Below are positions 21,801 through 34,415 of a stretch of 64,000 nt of DNA, in pieces (position 1 is the first letter of the stretch; every line of letters starts with the position of its first letter). Position numbers and translations under genes: made by a program. Where the stretch lies: assembly GCF_016808095.1 (NCBI RefSeq), contig NC_068979.1, positions 27,733,960 through 27,797,959 on the forward strand, given 5' to 3'. The notes under the pieces were generated by a model. It saw only the letters and a program-made list of their open reading frames with translations, did not search any database and had not been told where the DNA came from. The stretch is from Vigna angularis (Eukaryota > Streptophyta > Magnoliopsida > Fabales > Fabaceae).

Positions 21801-23420
21801 TCTGGTCTCCTCTACTCACCCTTCTCTAGAGTTGGTCCAACCTCTCAAAAGAAACATTAACTACCTTCGTCTCATCACAAACTAAAAAAATGAGAGCAAC
21901 TACTACCATCCCATAGCTTCCATGCCACTTCTATCACAATAGTTTTCATCTTTTTGCTTTGGCCCAACCTAGCTTAAGGAGGAGCATATCACCTTGACTC
22001 TAGGATCTGTCCACTCATAACCCATGCAACAACACATTGACATCATTATATATCCTCAGTAGCTGAGGGACTTGCATCACTACCCGTAAGCGAAGATGAA
22101 GTTGATATGGCCTCATCATCCCCAAAATCCCCTAATATTGACAAATAATCACTTAAAAAGAGTTAAAGGATGAATGAGACATGAACAAGAAATATGGTTG
22201 ACTTTATCTTAGTTGTGTTATCTCTATTATTGGACTGATGGGCCCTCAGATGTGATTTCCCTTATTTATAGGACAGTGTTACGTTGTGAAGCAATTATCT
22301 CCACTTTTCTTAGTCGGATCTCTTTCATCTAATAGTTACAATGATCCAATTTTTCACCTATTTTTCACCTCTCAACCATCACTTATATAATCATGACTTC
22401 TTAATCTCTTCCTTTCTACGTTCCTAGAGATTAAAGGATATAATATTGTACTATGTCACAACTAAGCGGCATGTTAACCAAAGAAAGGTTTTTTTTTCTT
22501 TTAATGTAATGATCAAGTATCAATTCGGTATAAGACTTTTGATGTAACATAATGTGCCACTATGAGTTTGAAGGGCTAGTATACTGTATAGGACCCAGGT
22601 CATCCCGAAATACAACTAAGGTCACGGTGCACACACAAAGATCTTATTAGATTAAGTTAACCAATATCATCGTGGTTCACAAGAATAATAATACATCAAT
22701 CTTACATTATAATACGAAATTTATTGCAGCACATTCCTAAACCAGAGACATCAAGTGCACATCATGCCCACTCAAGTAATAATCCATGTAAAAAGATATA
22801 TAAAGGGAGTCAACTACCCTTATAAAGGGTTACTTTTCACACATACACATACTTAATACTTTGATTTAGTGACTTGAGCGTGATACTCTTTGCAAATGAC
22901 ACATTATTCTTTTTCTTTTTCTTTTTCTTTTTCTTGTTTTCTTTCATTTCCACCATGGTCTTGTTCTTGTTTAATTCATTGAGTTTTTCCATTCTTATTT
23001 TAGCCATAAATGCAAATTTCCGCAGTTACTTAGTTTTATAGAATAATTTCCTGGTCAGTAATTAACATTGATTTTTTATTTTATTTTTTTGCATTGTTGA
23101 ATCCTTAAATTCTTAGACTAATTAAGCACATTCATAAGTGGATTCTTATAGATTTAGGTCATAATGTTTTAATTTGTCTTGACTTGTTCTGTGGCTTTTT
23201 CGGACCTCTCCGTCTGGCCAAATTTATTTTGCTAACTCTAATCTGACACCCCATTCCAAAAAGATGTCCATAATAAAATATAGATTAAAAATACGGCTAA
23301 AATAAGAGAGATTCAGGTGATTTTTTTTTTCTCCACAAATAATTATTTCACATCACATTTGTTCAAACCCACCTTCACATTCATTGGAAAAGAACCTCTT
23401 CCCTTTATTTTTTTTTCTCT
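21801..23420. other. Intergenic region downstream of the BRO1 gene
   Basis: Apart from the gypsy-like remnant, no gene is recognised. There is a CTTTTT/CTTTTC pyrimidine microsatellite at about 22911-22935. The last 100-200 bp probably hold the BRO1 3' UTR (minus strand). Confidence 0.5.
22540..22910 (+). mobile_element. Gypsy-like LTR remnant
   Basis: Contains a TATATAAAGGGAGTC promoter core (about 22796), the terminal pattern TTTAGTGACTTGAGCGTGAT and CTCTTTGCAAATGAC. These resemble the end of plant Ty3/gypsy LTRs, which often carry TGACTTGAGCRTCGGAGTG. No coding region adjoins. Confidence 0.5.
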
Positions 23421-26297
23421 CTACAGTTTTATCTTGAAAGAAAGTTTTCTTTCCCATTTTTTGGGACTATATGTTATAAAATTGACTATTTTATTACCCT
23501 CAGGCAAGGGTAACTCATCTCCTGAAGGGATCTTCTCATGCCAAACAAAATCATTCTCATGTACAAACTTTCTGAGCACTTCAGAAGAATCTTGAATTTG
23601 CTTCTGGTAAAGTGATTTCCAAGGCTCTTCTCCTGGTATCTTCTTTTTAACATTAGTCAACACAGAATAAAGAATACCGATAGCAACGCCTATTTGACCA
23701 GAGACCTTCAGGCTTTCTGCAAGATGTTGCTGACCTTTCAACTCGTGTAAACATTTGCAGAAATACATAAATTCCTGTATATATGGAGAGTTTCTCAATA
23801 CCATAATGGAAGATCAAAATGTAAAAACAAACAAAATGATTAATTAAAATAAGAAAAACAGCCACCTTAATACGAAATTGTTCATCAACAAAAATATTTG
23901 GACACAGTATCTGAGATAGGTTATGCTTGACAAGTAACATTACTATTTCACTCCTACATATTCAATCTTCTTCTTTGTCACCATTACAAGAATATCAAGG
24001 TTCACTAGTTAAATTCCCCTTTTATTCTTTCTGACCTGAGTAAGGATCAGGGGAAAGAAGAGTTTAAAATGAATTCAAGATAAAGGGAAAACAGACCACA
24101 TGTAAACAATTACACATACTGCATCCTGTTATTTTGACATAGTTAAAGATAATAGGTCTGTTTGGATACAAGTGAAAACCTCTCAAAAGCTCTTTTAGAT
24201 TGCTCTCAAACATACTCTAGGTCAGAATTTGCATCAACTGATGAGATAAAAGGAACGCAATAAGCTTAGGGTAGCTTTGCATACCAGTAAGTGCGGTGAA
24301 ATATCTTTGTACTGTGTGACAACGGTATGAAAAATTCCAATAGCTTCTTCAAGAAAAAGTGTGACACCATGATGCAACTTTGCCAAGAGACTTGACGAAG
24401 TACCTTTCTCTTCAGCCTTCCTTGTAGTTACTGCCTATACAGTTGTTACACATTCGTTATTTACAACCAAAGAACTTAATGAACTTCAAGCTAAGAAACT
24501 GGGATAGGCAATATGATTTCTGTCAGAAATAATGCACCTAAGTTTTATGATATGACAGTATGCAACTAGAGACAAAAATGAAACGACACAGAAAAGTACA
24601 TAACACCAACCTGGGCCTCAGCTAAGCAAATGAGACTCATAATGGTGGATACTTCAGCAAGAGCTTCCGGGGGCTTTTGCAGTGGCAATTCAGGCTGTAA
24701 GGGGGGGAGAACCTCTTGCGCTAGATGATGATAAATGCCAGCAGCTTCTCTGAAAATGGTGGTGGATCGAACCAAATCTGCAGAACAAAAATGATGGCAT
24801 TTGCAATCATATTCAACTGGACTAGTTCATCATATAAAATGGTATCTTGAGTTTCTCAACACGTACCAGTTGATAGAACTTCTAAGGCCCTTTCGCGCAG
24901 GATACCACCACAAAGAAAAAGGGTCATACCAAGCTCAAATTGCAGATTATCAACTTGGAAAAATTTAGAGCCCTTGAAATTGAAGAAAGAAGATGTGCTG
25001 AGGGAACTACTCCAGCGTATCTTAAGAGCCACTGTCCATTGAGCCATTTGGATTCCGCCATAGGTGCTTATTACACCAGCACAGGAAATCAAATTTTCCA
25101 GTAATGGAAGATACTGCTCTATTTTTTGAATATCCTGATGCAGACAAAAAAAGATAAAATTAAATATTGACAGAAAAAGAGAACAATTTGTCAATATTAA
25201 TTGAAATTTGATGATTTACGAAATACTGGGTATAATCCTTAATTGCTCACAAACAAAAATAACACTTCACAGTTCATTTCCCACTGGGCCCATTTTTAGA
25301 AAGAGAATCAGAAAATATCAGTTCCGTAATAGGACTATATACCTGAGTCATTTCATATTGACCTAATAAAATACATATAAAGAAAGTTCAGACAACTAGA
25401 CTTCAATTTTCTCCTTCCCTTTCCACATGGTTCATGTTAACATTCACTTATCAAAAGAAAATTTAACTAAATTAAAGTAGAAGGACAAAGAGAAGATACA
25501 GACTTTTGCATACTGTGCACAGAAAAATGGTGGTAAGGAGCTGATAAAGATAGCACAGCATTAACCGTTACCTGTTCATAGCGAGATTCCAACCCTCCAG
25601 ACATTTCTTTTGCAATAGCTTCTGTAATGAAGCTGCTCTCATTAATAGAATCTTCAATCGCTTTACGCTTAGAGCTTAATTCCTTAAGATGTTCAAGTGT
25701 TACAAGATTACGGGCAGGATAAACATCCTCAAACACTATCTGAAAACATGAAAATCTACAATTAGTGCTACTAAGTAACAATGATGAAATCATCATTCCT
25801 GATACAAGACATAAACCACTAATTTTAATAGACAAAAAATACCCCCGAAATCCTCTCCTTTCATCTTTCCAATTATCCAGTACTTAATAAACTACATACT
25901 GATCAAACAATCAAAAACCAATATCACTGACCCAGAAATCAAATAAAGTGAAACTCCAAACCCTTTACAATAGCCCTTTTGTCCAAAATACTGATATAGA
26001 CAATTCATGGACAAAAATATACTTGAATAATTGCAGGAAACAGGAACTCCAATGAAAGAACGAAATCATAAATTGGATTAAATGAAGAGGGAATTGAGAA
26101 TCTGTACAATTGAGTCTGATCCGAATGCGCGGTTCAGACTTGGATTTTCTAATTTAAAGATAGTGACTAACAACATTTCCCAATAACGAAAATGTAACCA
26201 AGAAAACGGAAATAACAGAGTTTCTAACTATACAAAGCCCTGTATCAAATACCTTTTTAGTTTTCAGCTTTGATGGTTTTACAAAATGCAGCATCAT
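23421..26297 (-). CDS. BRO1-domain-containing protein
   Basis: Six exons on the minus strand (high to low): 26297-26253, 25739-25572, 25134-24867, 24777-24611, 24434-24285, 23774-23421. All introns are GT-AG and in phase; 1152 nt gives 383 residues. It starts MMLHFVKPSKLKTKK and ends FKIKL. The middle carries the helical pattern of the plant endosomal-targeting BRO1-like family (MAQWTVALKIRW, QFELGMTLFLCGGILRERAL, EAAGIYHHLAQEVLPP, LAKLHHGVTLFLEEAIGIF, KCLHELKGQQHLAESLKVSG). BRO1 domains bind ESCRT-III-type partners on endosomes (family knowledge); the partner and role of this small plant form are not well defined. There is no signal peptide or membrane segment. The gene sits between the two MED25 copies in the opposite direction. 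The start was chosen because the first short exon joins in phase to the conserved second exon; the second codon is also ATG, so either could be used. Confidence 0.88.
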
Positions 26298-28259
26298 TTT
26301 CAACCCCTTAAACCCTGCACACCACCACAATGATCCAATCACACAACAAAGCACAATCAATAAAGAAAACTCGAAAAATTGTTGAATTCCCACAAGCACA
26401 TCGATTTCCTAAATTCTCTAACCGCATATATGAGTCAAAAGAAAGAAAGAAAAAAGGGGAAACTTTTAAGCAATTAAAAAAAAAGAAGAAAAACTGCAGC
26501 GAAAACAATGCTAGAGCATGGTTAGAGTCCAACTGCATTAGCATTCTAACAGAGTCTGAAACTTTTAAGAACAAATCAGTGCAAACGCAGAAGCCAAAAA
26601 TTCATCAGAGAAATATAGAATGCAAAATTGAGGACGTGGAAGTGAAGTTCACCATCTATTCTATTTATTTCTAAGATTATAGGACTACATGTTTCTTCTA
26701 GTATATTATTTTTTAACACATACTTAATTCATTAAGAAACTTTAGATTAAAAGTTTATTTTACATAATTCATATATATATATATATATATATATTATAAG
26801 TAAGATAAATCTTTATTTTAATTGATGGTTATTGAAAAAAGTTGTATTTAAAAATATTTGTTTATTATTAATGGTAGAAAATAAATATCTATTTTATGTA
26901 AACACCAAGCACTATAATAATTGAATTATTTAAGCAGTTTTAGTTGAAGGTCATTTTCTGCTATAATTTCTTGCACTTTCAGATCTGGTTTTCTTAGGCT
27001 GTAAGGAAGAAGAAATGGGATGAGTTTGACCTGTTCTTAACAATTCGCGTTTGCATCTTAAGCTTACTTTTTCTTATGGTTATTAAATATAAAATATGTA
27101 TTTAATTATTTACAAATTTAAATAAAATGAAAGTCTATCATTAAAAAAAATCAACTATCTCAACATGAACAATATTTAAGTTTTAAAATATATAATGTCT
27201 TCTTAACTCAAAACCTAATATATTTTTAGATTAATTTCGTTGAGAACACTTTCTTTTTTAAGAAATCTACTAGTTGAGAAAACTCAAAGATCCTTTATTG
27301 TGATAAAAAATTTACTTGTCTAACAAATCAAATCTAATAAATAAATCGACAAATTACTAATACAGTATATTATATGATACATCTTATTTTAATAATATTT
27401 AACTATTAAAGAAATCATCACAACTATTAACTAAAGATAAAATATATGTTATTATAGGTATTCAAACATAACTATACCACAAAAATATATCTACAAGATC
27501 TTATATAATTAAGAGTTCTCTCACTCTGAAATTAAAAGTGTAATAGTAGAGCTTTACAAAATATCTATCAATACGTTCAACTCTATCAATACCTAGCATT
27601 TACTTAACATATACATCCTCTCCTCACATCAACCTGATCCTAACAAACAGGAAAATAAGAAAACATACAAACAAAAAAAAAATGGGCAAACTAATTTATC
27701 AAAAGAGCATTCATACAACAAAATATAAAAGGGTTTCAATAAAATCTCTCACTTTATCTCTAAAACCATTAAGATTTTCTCTCTTTGACAAGTTTATAAA
27801 ATATCAACAACCACTAAATCTTTTAAAATCCACAAAATCTCCCTTTTATTATTCAGATTTTATTTTTATTATTTTTCCTTCTACACCCTATAACTTAATT
27901 TTACACCACTTACTAAAAACAAAAAGACATTTTTACCCTTGGGCATAAACTCCAAATAAAACAAAAGTTTACCTTAATTCTCTTTCTCTCTAGAGTTAAA
28001 TCCACACATATTCAATCATAATTCACCCTTTTATCAACAAGCCAACACAACACATTAGTACCATCACACACACACAAAATCACCAAAAGTAATAAACATA
28101 TTAATCAACCATAACATTAAATAATTAACATAACAATTATAATTCTACAAAAAAAAAAAAACCCGAAACATTACACACCAATTACCAAACAATAATTCTC
28201 AAGTCTCAAACCACTTTATTCCCTAATTGCTACATTTTCCTCAAGTCTTAAATATAGAA
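26298..28259. other. Intergenic region upstream of BRO1 (AT-rich)
   Basis: Presumably includes the BRO1 5' leader and promoter near 26300-26700. A (TA)n run is at 26771-26796. The rest, to 28.2 kb, is AT-rich with no recognisable ORF or RNA gene. Confidence 0.5.
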
Positions 28260-28327
28260 CTATGAGTGGTTGACAATACTTGGGAACCAAGAACAATCAT
28301 AATACTCAACAACTACGAGTGGGTAAA

Positions 28328-28520
28328 CTCAAACTAGTCATGCTGACTAGGGGAACCAAGAGTGATTTATAATACTCAGGCTAGTCAGGATTGACTAGGG
28401 GAACCAAAAGTGGTTTATAATACTTAGACTAGTCGTGTTGATTAAGGGAACCAAGAGTTATTTATAATACTCGGACTAGTCAAGATTAATTGGGGGACTA
28501 GAAGTGGTAACAATACTTGT
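28328..28520 (+). repeat. 48-bp tandem repeat, four units
   Basis: Units begin ACTAGTCATGCTGACTAGGG, run through GGAACCAAGAGTGATTTATA and ATACTC, then repeat with substitutions at about 28333, 28380, 28428 and 28476. Similar words at 48450-48500 (+) and 50250-50350 (-) suggest the array belongs to a copia LTR family, but it is expanded only here. Confidence 0.8.
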
Positions 28521-28800
28521 AACCAAAAGTGGATTAAATTCGTGTAATCTTTAATAAGATTAGTGGAATACCGTAAGGGTTTTTAAGGGAGAACTGAACA
28601 TAACTCATGTAGAGCGAACCAGTATAAAAAATTGTGCCTTATTGTTTTTCTTCCTTAAAAGCTCTTATTAAAGTTTCCTATGTCACCATCTGAAGAATAT
28701 CCTTACTTGGTAATCCTCTGAAAACTCATCAGACACCCTTTGCGAAAAGTTTTAGAAAACACTATTCACCCTCCCCTCTTTAGTGTCTACCTATGTATTT
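28521..28800 (+). mobile_element. Copia (Sirevirus-like) LTR end remnant
   Basis: Carries TAAGGGAGAACTGAACATAA, GAGCGAACCAGTATAAAA and AACACTATTCACCCTCCCCT, a layout shared with 48530-48770. Such AGCGAACC...ATTCA-CCCCC endings are common in plant Sirevirus-type LTRs. Boundaries are uncertain. Confidence 0.5.
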
Positions 28801-28824
28801 CAATGATCGAAAACCATCAAAGGG

Positions 28825-29650
28825 GCTTGATGGAGATCCATCTAGGGAGCTACAACTTGAATTAAGGCTAAGAAAATGGAAGAAGAAGAATGACTTCAAG
28901 AACTTTTACCCTTGTGGAAGATGATGTTACAAAGCTTGTTTTGTCCCTTCTCTTAAGCCTTGTAAATATGTAAATGAGTAATTTCTTTAGGACTTGTATT
29001 TTTTTTCCAAGTTTTCATGTCATTTAGGCTTGTTTTTGGCCATTTCTTTGGATTTGCTTATGAGAATTGATTATTTCACCTGTTAATTGATTGTTCAGAG
29101 AGTTTTCAAGCATAGATGTAATATTTACTAAAATAATTGATTATCAAGTGAAATAATTGATTATTTCAGTCAATTTTTGATAGCATACTAATTTTGAGCC
29201 TTTTTGGACTATGCTCTTGAGTGGGATGCAACCTAACAAGTTTTGGGCTTGCTTGGGTCTTAAGGAACCTTTTAGAACTTGGTTTAAATGAGGAAGCTCC
29301 TATACATTGCTCTACTCTTGAGAAAGGTTCAAAAAACTTGTAAGTTCAATGTATTTTTCTGATTCATTGTATTCATATTTATATAGGTTCATTCCTTTAT
29401 CTTATAAATAGGAGTGACCACCTCTTATAAGAGGAGCCTGAAATGAATAATACAAAGAACTTCTGGCCATTTGTAGTCTCCCTTTGTCTAATTTCATTAG
29501 GATAATCATCTTCTTGACTTCTCCTAACCTTTGCTTGAAGGTTGGCTTAACCTCCTTAAAGATGTACTTCCATACCATTCTTCACACTTCACATCCTTTA
29601 CCATCATATGTTTTTCTTCCATAGTTAGCACACGGAGTCTCCTCCAAATT
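28825..29650 (+). mobile_element. LTR-retrotransposon remnant, plus orientation, partner of 20637-21500
   Basis: Contains CCCTTCTCTTAAGCCTTGTA, repeated TAATTGATTA words (29070-29170), a CTTATAAATAGGAGTG promoter core at about 29400, and ATCTTCTTGACTTCTCCTAA near 29508. It matches the reverse complement of 20637-21500 across its length. Confidence 0.75.
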
Positions 29651-30759
29651 GCTTAAATAAGGTTTTTTTTTTTAAAAATTTCATACAAAAACATATCATA
29701 ACCTTCAAGATCATATATTTTTCTTTCGGAATTAGCTCATGGAGTATTCTCCAATTTGCTTAAATAAGGTTTTCTTTAAAAAAAAATTTCATGCATATAT
29801 AACGCATACAAAAATTGAAACATTAGACAATATTATTTTTTAAAATACAACTATTTGTATACTCATTAACTAGAGACTTGAAAAAATTTACATGATTAAT
29901 TAGTCAACAATTGCTCTAATTGACCTTTCTTTCTAATTATACTGTAACAACCTTTCTCAACTCATTTTTATAGATAAAACTAGATGAAAAAAAATGAACA
30001 AATATGCTCAATCTTTAATAATTCTTTATAATTAAATTTAATATTTAGTAATAATTTTTTACCATCATAAAATTAATAAAAAGACTAAATACACAAGTGT
30101 GTTAGAATTTGAAGATTATTTAACCAATTTTAAAATATAAGAATCAAAATTAAGTTCGAAAAAACTACAAAGAAAAAAGAAACATATTAATCCATTCTTA
30201 CCTGTTGAAAATATCATCTATTTAATGGTGTAAAAGTGTCTTTCATGATACACTATCAGCCACTCTAATATACGCACATTCTTTTTTTTTTCTAACTCTT
30301 CCATATTTCAATTTTAATTTAGATTATGTTTGCTCCTTGAGCATTTAGAGCAGCTCCTATTTATTTTGTATGCTCCAACAGACTCCAAACCCTATGTTCC
30401 TTAATAAATTTCTACGGCATTGGTTAAAAATGTTTAAATAAAGTTACCAACGACATGCATACACAAACGACAACCATCGAACAAAAGGAATCCGAAGGAA
30501 TCTGATTCAAAAACAGCCAACAACCAAAGGCTTTTCTTGATGGTCACTGCACTGGCCAGTCCCGAAATTCTCAAGAAATAGTTTGAATATTCATTATTTT
30601 TTGAAAGATTGAACGCGCCCTTCTACTTTACAGTTCTGTGACACGAGTATTGAATTTCCTACACAAATCCTGTAACATGACTGATCAATTTCTGACTTAA
30701 GTTAAGACTCCATACCTAAACTTTCCCCACGCGACCAGATCGAAGTTAGAGTTTTGGAG
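29651..30759 (+). promoter_or_regulatory. Upstream region and presumed promoter/5' leader of MED25 copy 2
   Basis: AT-rich intergenic DNA up to about 30300, with a short duplicated motif (TTGCTTAAATAAGGTTTT at 29650 and 29757). The last 150 bp are less AT-rich and should contain the 5' leader. No clear TATA box is seen, which is common for housekeeping-type plant genes. Confidence 0.45.
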
Positions 30760-33700
30760 ATGGCAGAGTTCCAGCTCATAGTTGTCGTGGAAAGTACCGC
30801 TGCTATGGGACCTTACTGGGAGACTGTTCTCATGGATTATCTCGACAAGATGATCAGGTTTCGTTTCACACCTCTATTTTCCACCAATTTTAATATTAAT
30901 TTTGATATTATTTTTCCTTTCCTTTCGATAAAAATTAGGGATTTCTGTTTTCTTATTCTTTTGGTGTGTCTTTGGAGGTTCTGAGTTTGGTTTTAATGGT
31001 GCGCTGCTCAAAGTGGTTTTATTTGATTTCGAACTACAGAAAGAGGAATACATTTGTTGTTGCTCTTGGTTAAACCCTGCTCTTAACATTATTACTGGTT
31101 TTTTTTTTTAAGGTGTAATATAGCGTTTACTTTCACCATGGTTCGAATTTCTGGTTTGGGAGATGTTTTAGCCTTTAGTGGTAATAAACTACTGATGTCT
31201 TTATTTGGGTTATTTGAATACGAGATATCTACTCGGTAAACGGACAATCCAGACTCATTGTTCTAATTTAATACTTTCATATTAGCTGATTATATAAAAT
31301 CGTGTACTCAGCTAGAAAAAATTCCTCTCCTACCATAGGTGACCAATAACACCTTTCTTCTTTTTCTTGATGACAATATACCTTCCTAGATAGAGACATA
31401 AAAAGAACATGTAAAAGGAAGCTTCTGTTTCTGCTTATTCACTTGCAGCAGAATGGTCACTTATTTATGGTTCACTTTTTTCCCTTTTTAAGGTTTAGAT
31501 TCTATTTTCCTTATTGTTGCTTAAGGTCATGGTTGTTCCAAGAAAGATTGATTACATCCTTAAGTTTTTTTGTCTTTGTGTTGTTTTTTCTATTTTTCCG
31601 TTGGAGGATTTCTTATCTGCACCTGAGTTTTTTGTTCTTCATATTTCACTAATAAAATTTCTTTTTTGTTCCAAATTCTACCAAAATAAGAATACTAAAG
31701 TGCTCCCTGACCCTGTCCCTTAGAGGCCATGGGCAGATATTTCAAAAGAAGCTCAAAATATCCTGTCCTACAAGAAATCTGAAGATAGGGTTGAACACTT
31801 AAAATATGCGAACGTTCCTTTCTGTCAAATACACCAATTGGCAGCATGTGGGCACGAAGTCATCCACTTCTTGTTTCTGCTGAAGGCCTGAAAGAACCTT
31901 TTCTAACTCTGACAAATTATAACACTGAATTCACCAATAATTAAAAAATCCAATATCTTTTCAATGAATGAAAGTGACTGCTGTGCAATGGTAAGTAGGT
32001 AAAGGTGTCTGATCAAGTACCAAACTGTAGGACAATATATTTATTAGTCCTGTACTCGTAAACAATATTTTTTGAACTGGAATTCAACAGAAGTCTTAGC
32101 TAAAATAGATAGTCATGTTCCTAACCTGCTTTGGTTTGGACTTTGGTAAACCATGCATTGCCCACTATGCCAAAAGTTTCCATTTTTTGTTTATATGTAT
32201 ATTTCAGTTTTCTCATGTTGTCTTACTCATGAGGTTATTTTAAAGGTTATATACTGTCATAGCCTGTCTTAACCAATTATGGTATTTGTACAGGTCTTTT
32301 GGTGTAAATGATTCAACTGGGCAGGTAATACACATTTTGCTTTCTGGAAAATTTCATAATCTTTGACAAAAGTAAAAGAATATACTAGTGTCTAATTTGT
32401 CATTCACACTTCTGATTTAGTTGTCTTATATCTTATTTATTGAATGTATTGGCTATTTTCATAAACATAGAGAAAAATTAAATTATTCTTTCCTTATGGC
32501 TGCCAGCAGTAGTAGCTAGGCTTTAACTCTAAAGTTCCTTGTGATGTGACAAAAACACTATTATGTATATTAGTAATATTATTTACAAACAGTAAAAAGG
32601 TTTTGTTATGGAATTATTGATTGCTTAGAGAGGTCAGAACTGAATTTGATGATATACTTGTAGATGTGATATTATTTATATCTTACTGAATGATGATCAT
32701 ATGGTTTTATCTCTAAATCTTACATTACCCCCTTTTTTTTGGCAGAAGTCGTCGGCTCCCAATGTGGAGTTTGCACTAATCACCTATAATACTCATGGAT
32801 GTTATTCTGGTATAGTTCTGTTAGTTTTCTTTGTTCAAGTCACATGTTGGCTGTTTATTTAGATTGCTTACAAAATTTTTAAACTAATATTGTTGCATCT
32901 ATCCCTTGCCAGTTCATTTTTTTTTTAATTTGCACCTAGTTTTTCATTTCAAATCACTTCTTATCTTACATATTAAAAAAAAAGGTAAAATAATTTCTAA
33001 AATATAAAGTTTCTGCTGATTTTGTGTCTGGAAGGACAAATAGTTTCTAAAAATAAATTTTGTGCATTGTGTGTGGTTTTTTCTTAATTGGAAGTTAAAC
33101 TAGAAAGTTGACAAAATTTATCTACACACTTTTTATTGATAATATAAACTCTTGAAATATGCTGCTTGTCCTCTGGCTATTACAGTGGTGAATTTACATT
33201 CAATTGACTAATCTATTGAGTATATTCACTTTGTTGAGCATCATTGCATGCAGGTTGCCTTGTGCAACGGACAGGTTGGACTAGAGACCCAGATGTTTTC
33301 TTCCTGTGGCTATCTTCTGTACCATTTAATGGTGGTGGTTTTAATGATGCAGCAATTGCTGAAGGGCTTTCTGAAGCTCTGATGGTATGCATGTTGTCTA
33401 CATTTAGATTCTTGTTTGCCTGTATTCTTTCAGTGTTCATGTGATGTCTATATATCTGATCTGGATCATTCATGTTTGTTGTTTCCCTCTACATATTTTG
33501 TTTCTGTTTCTACAGAAACACACGTGTGCTTTCCTCTTTTACTCTGTCATGGATTTATTTATTTTGATAAAAGTATTCTTATGCGAAGGATTGGATGTGG
33601 GTTGACATTTGGGTGATACATGAGAGATATACTGAAAGTTTCTGTACTTGAAAATCCCCCCATATTTAATTATACTTTATAAGTGCATATAACATCACAG

Positions 33701-34316
33701 ATAACTCAAGTATTTCAGTACATTAATGGTGGATAACAGTGATAGTAATATTTCTGTGCACTTTTATTGGTTGGATGAATTTATTTTGAACTAAATTAAT
33801 TTCCTGAGGCTGATCAAATGAACTTGTTCAGGAGCTAAAGTGGCTTGATTGGTTCATATTGGCTAATTTATGCCAATTTGCTCCTTAATTCGTATCATTT
33901 GTGTTAACAAGCTGAGTTAGAATGTTCACAATAACTTAAAAGTAGCAGTTTTGCAGTGTTATCATGGTGGAGTGGCTTTTGTGCACGAGCAGCTACAAAA
34001 ATTGATTCATGGAATGTTTTGTCTTTGTGGCCACATTGAGTGGCCCAAGGGCAGTCCTGCATGGTGTTTTAGTGCTACTATAGTGGGGGGTTTTGAAAAC
34101 CCTTTTTGACCCTTGAAACTACATCGTTTTGTGCAGTTTTGTAGTGGAAACCACCCTTCATTCTTCTCTCTGTTGTGAGCCCCTAACTCTCGTCACCCTC
34201 TATTCTATTGTCTGTCCTTTTTGGTCTGTGTGACAGTGGAAAACTATGACACATGTCAAGGACCCCTTTTGTTATTTATTGTGTTTTTCTTTACATTTAG
34301 ATGAATTAATTTTTAG

Positions 34317-34415
<99 letters not shown>

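Noticed and set aside
23317..23595. Plus-strand ORF overlapping the BRO1 last exon
   Set aside because: Shadow of the minus-strand coding exon, which has clear family similarity and in-phase splicing.
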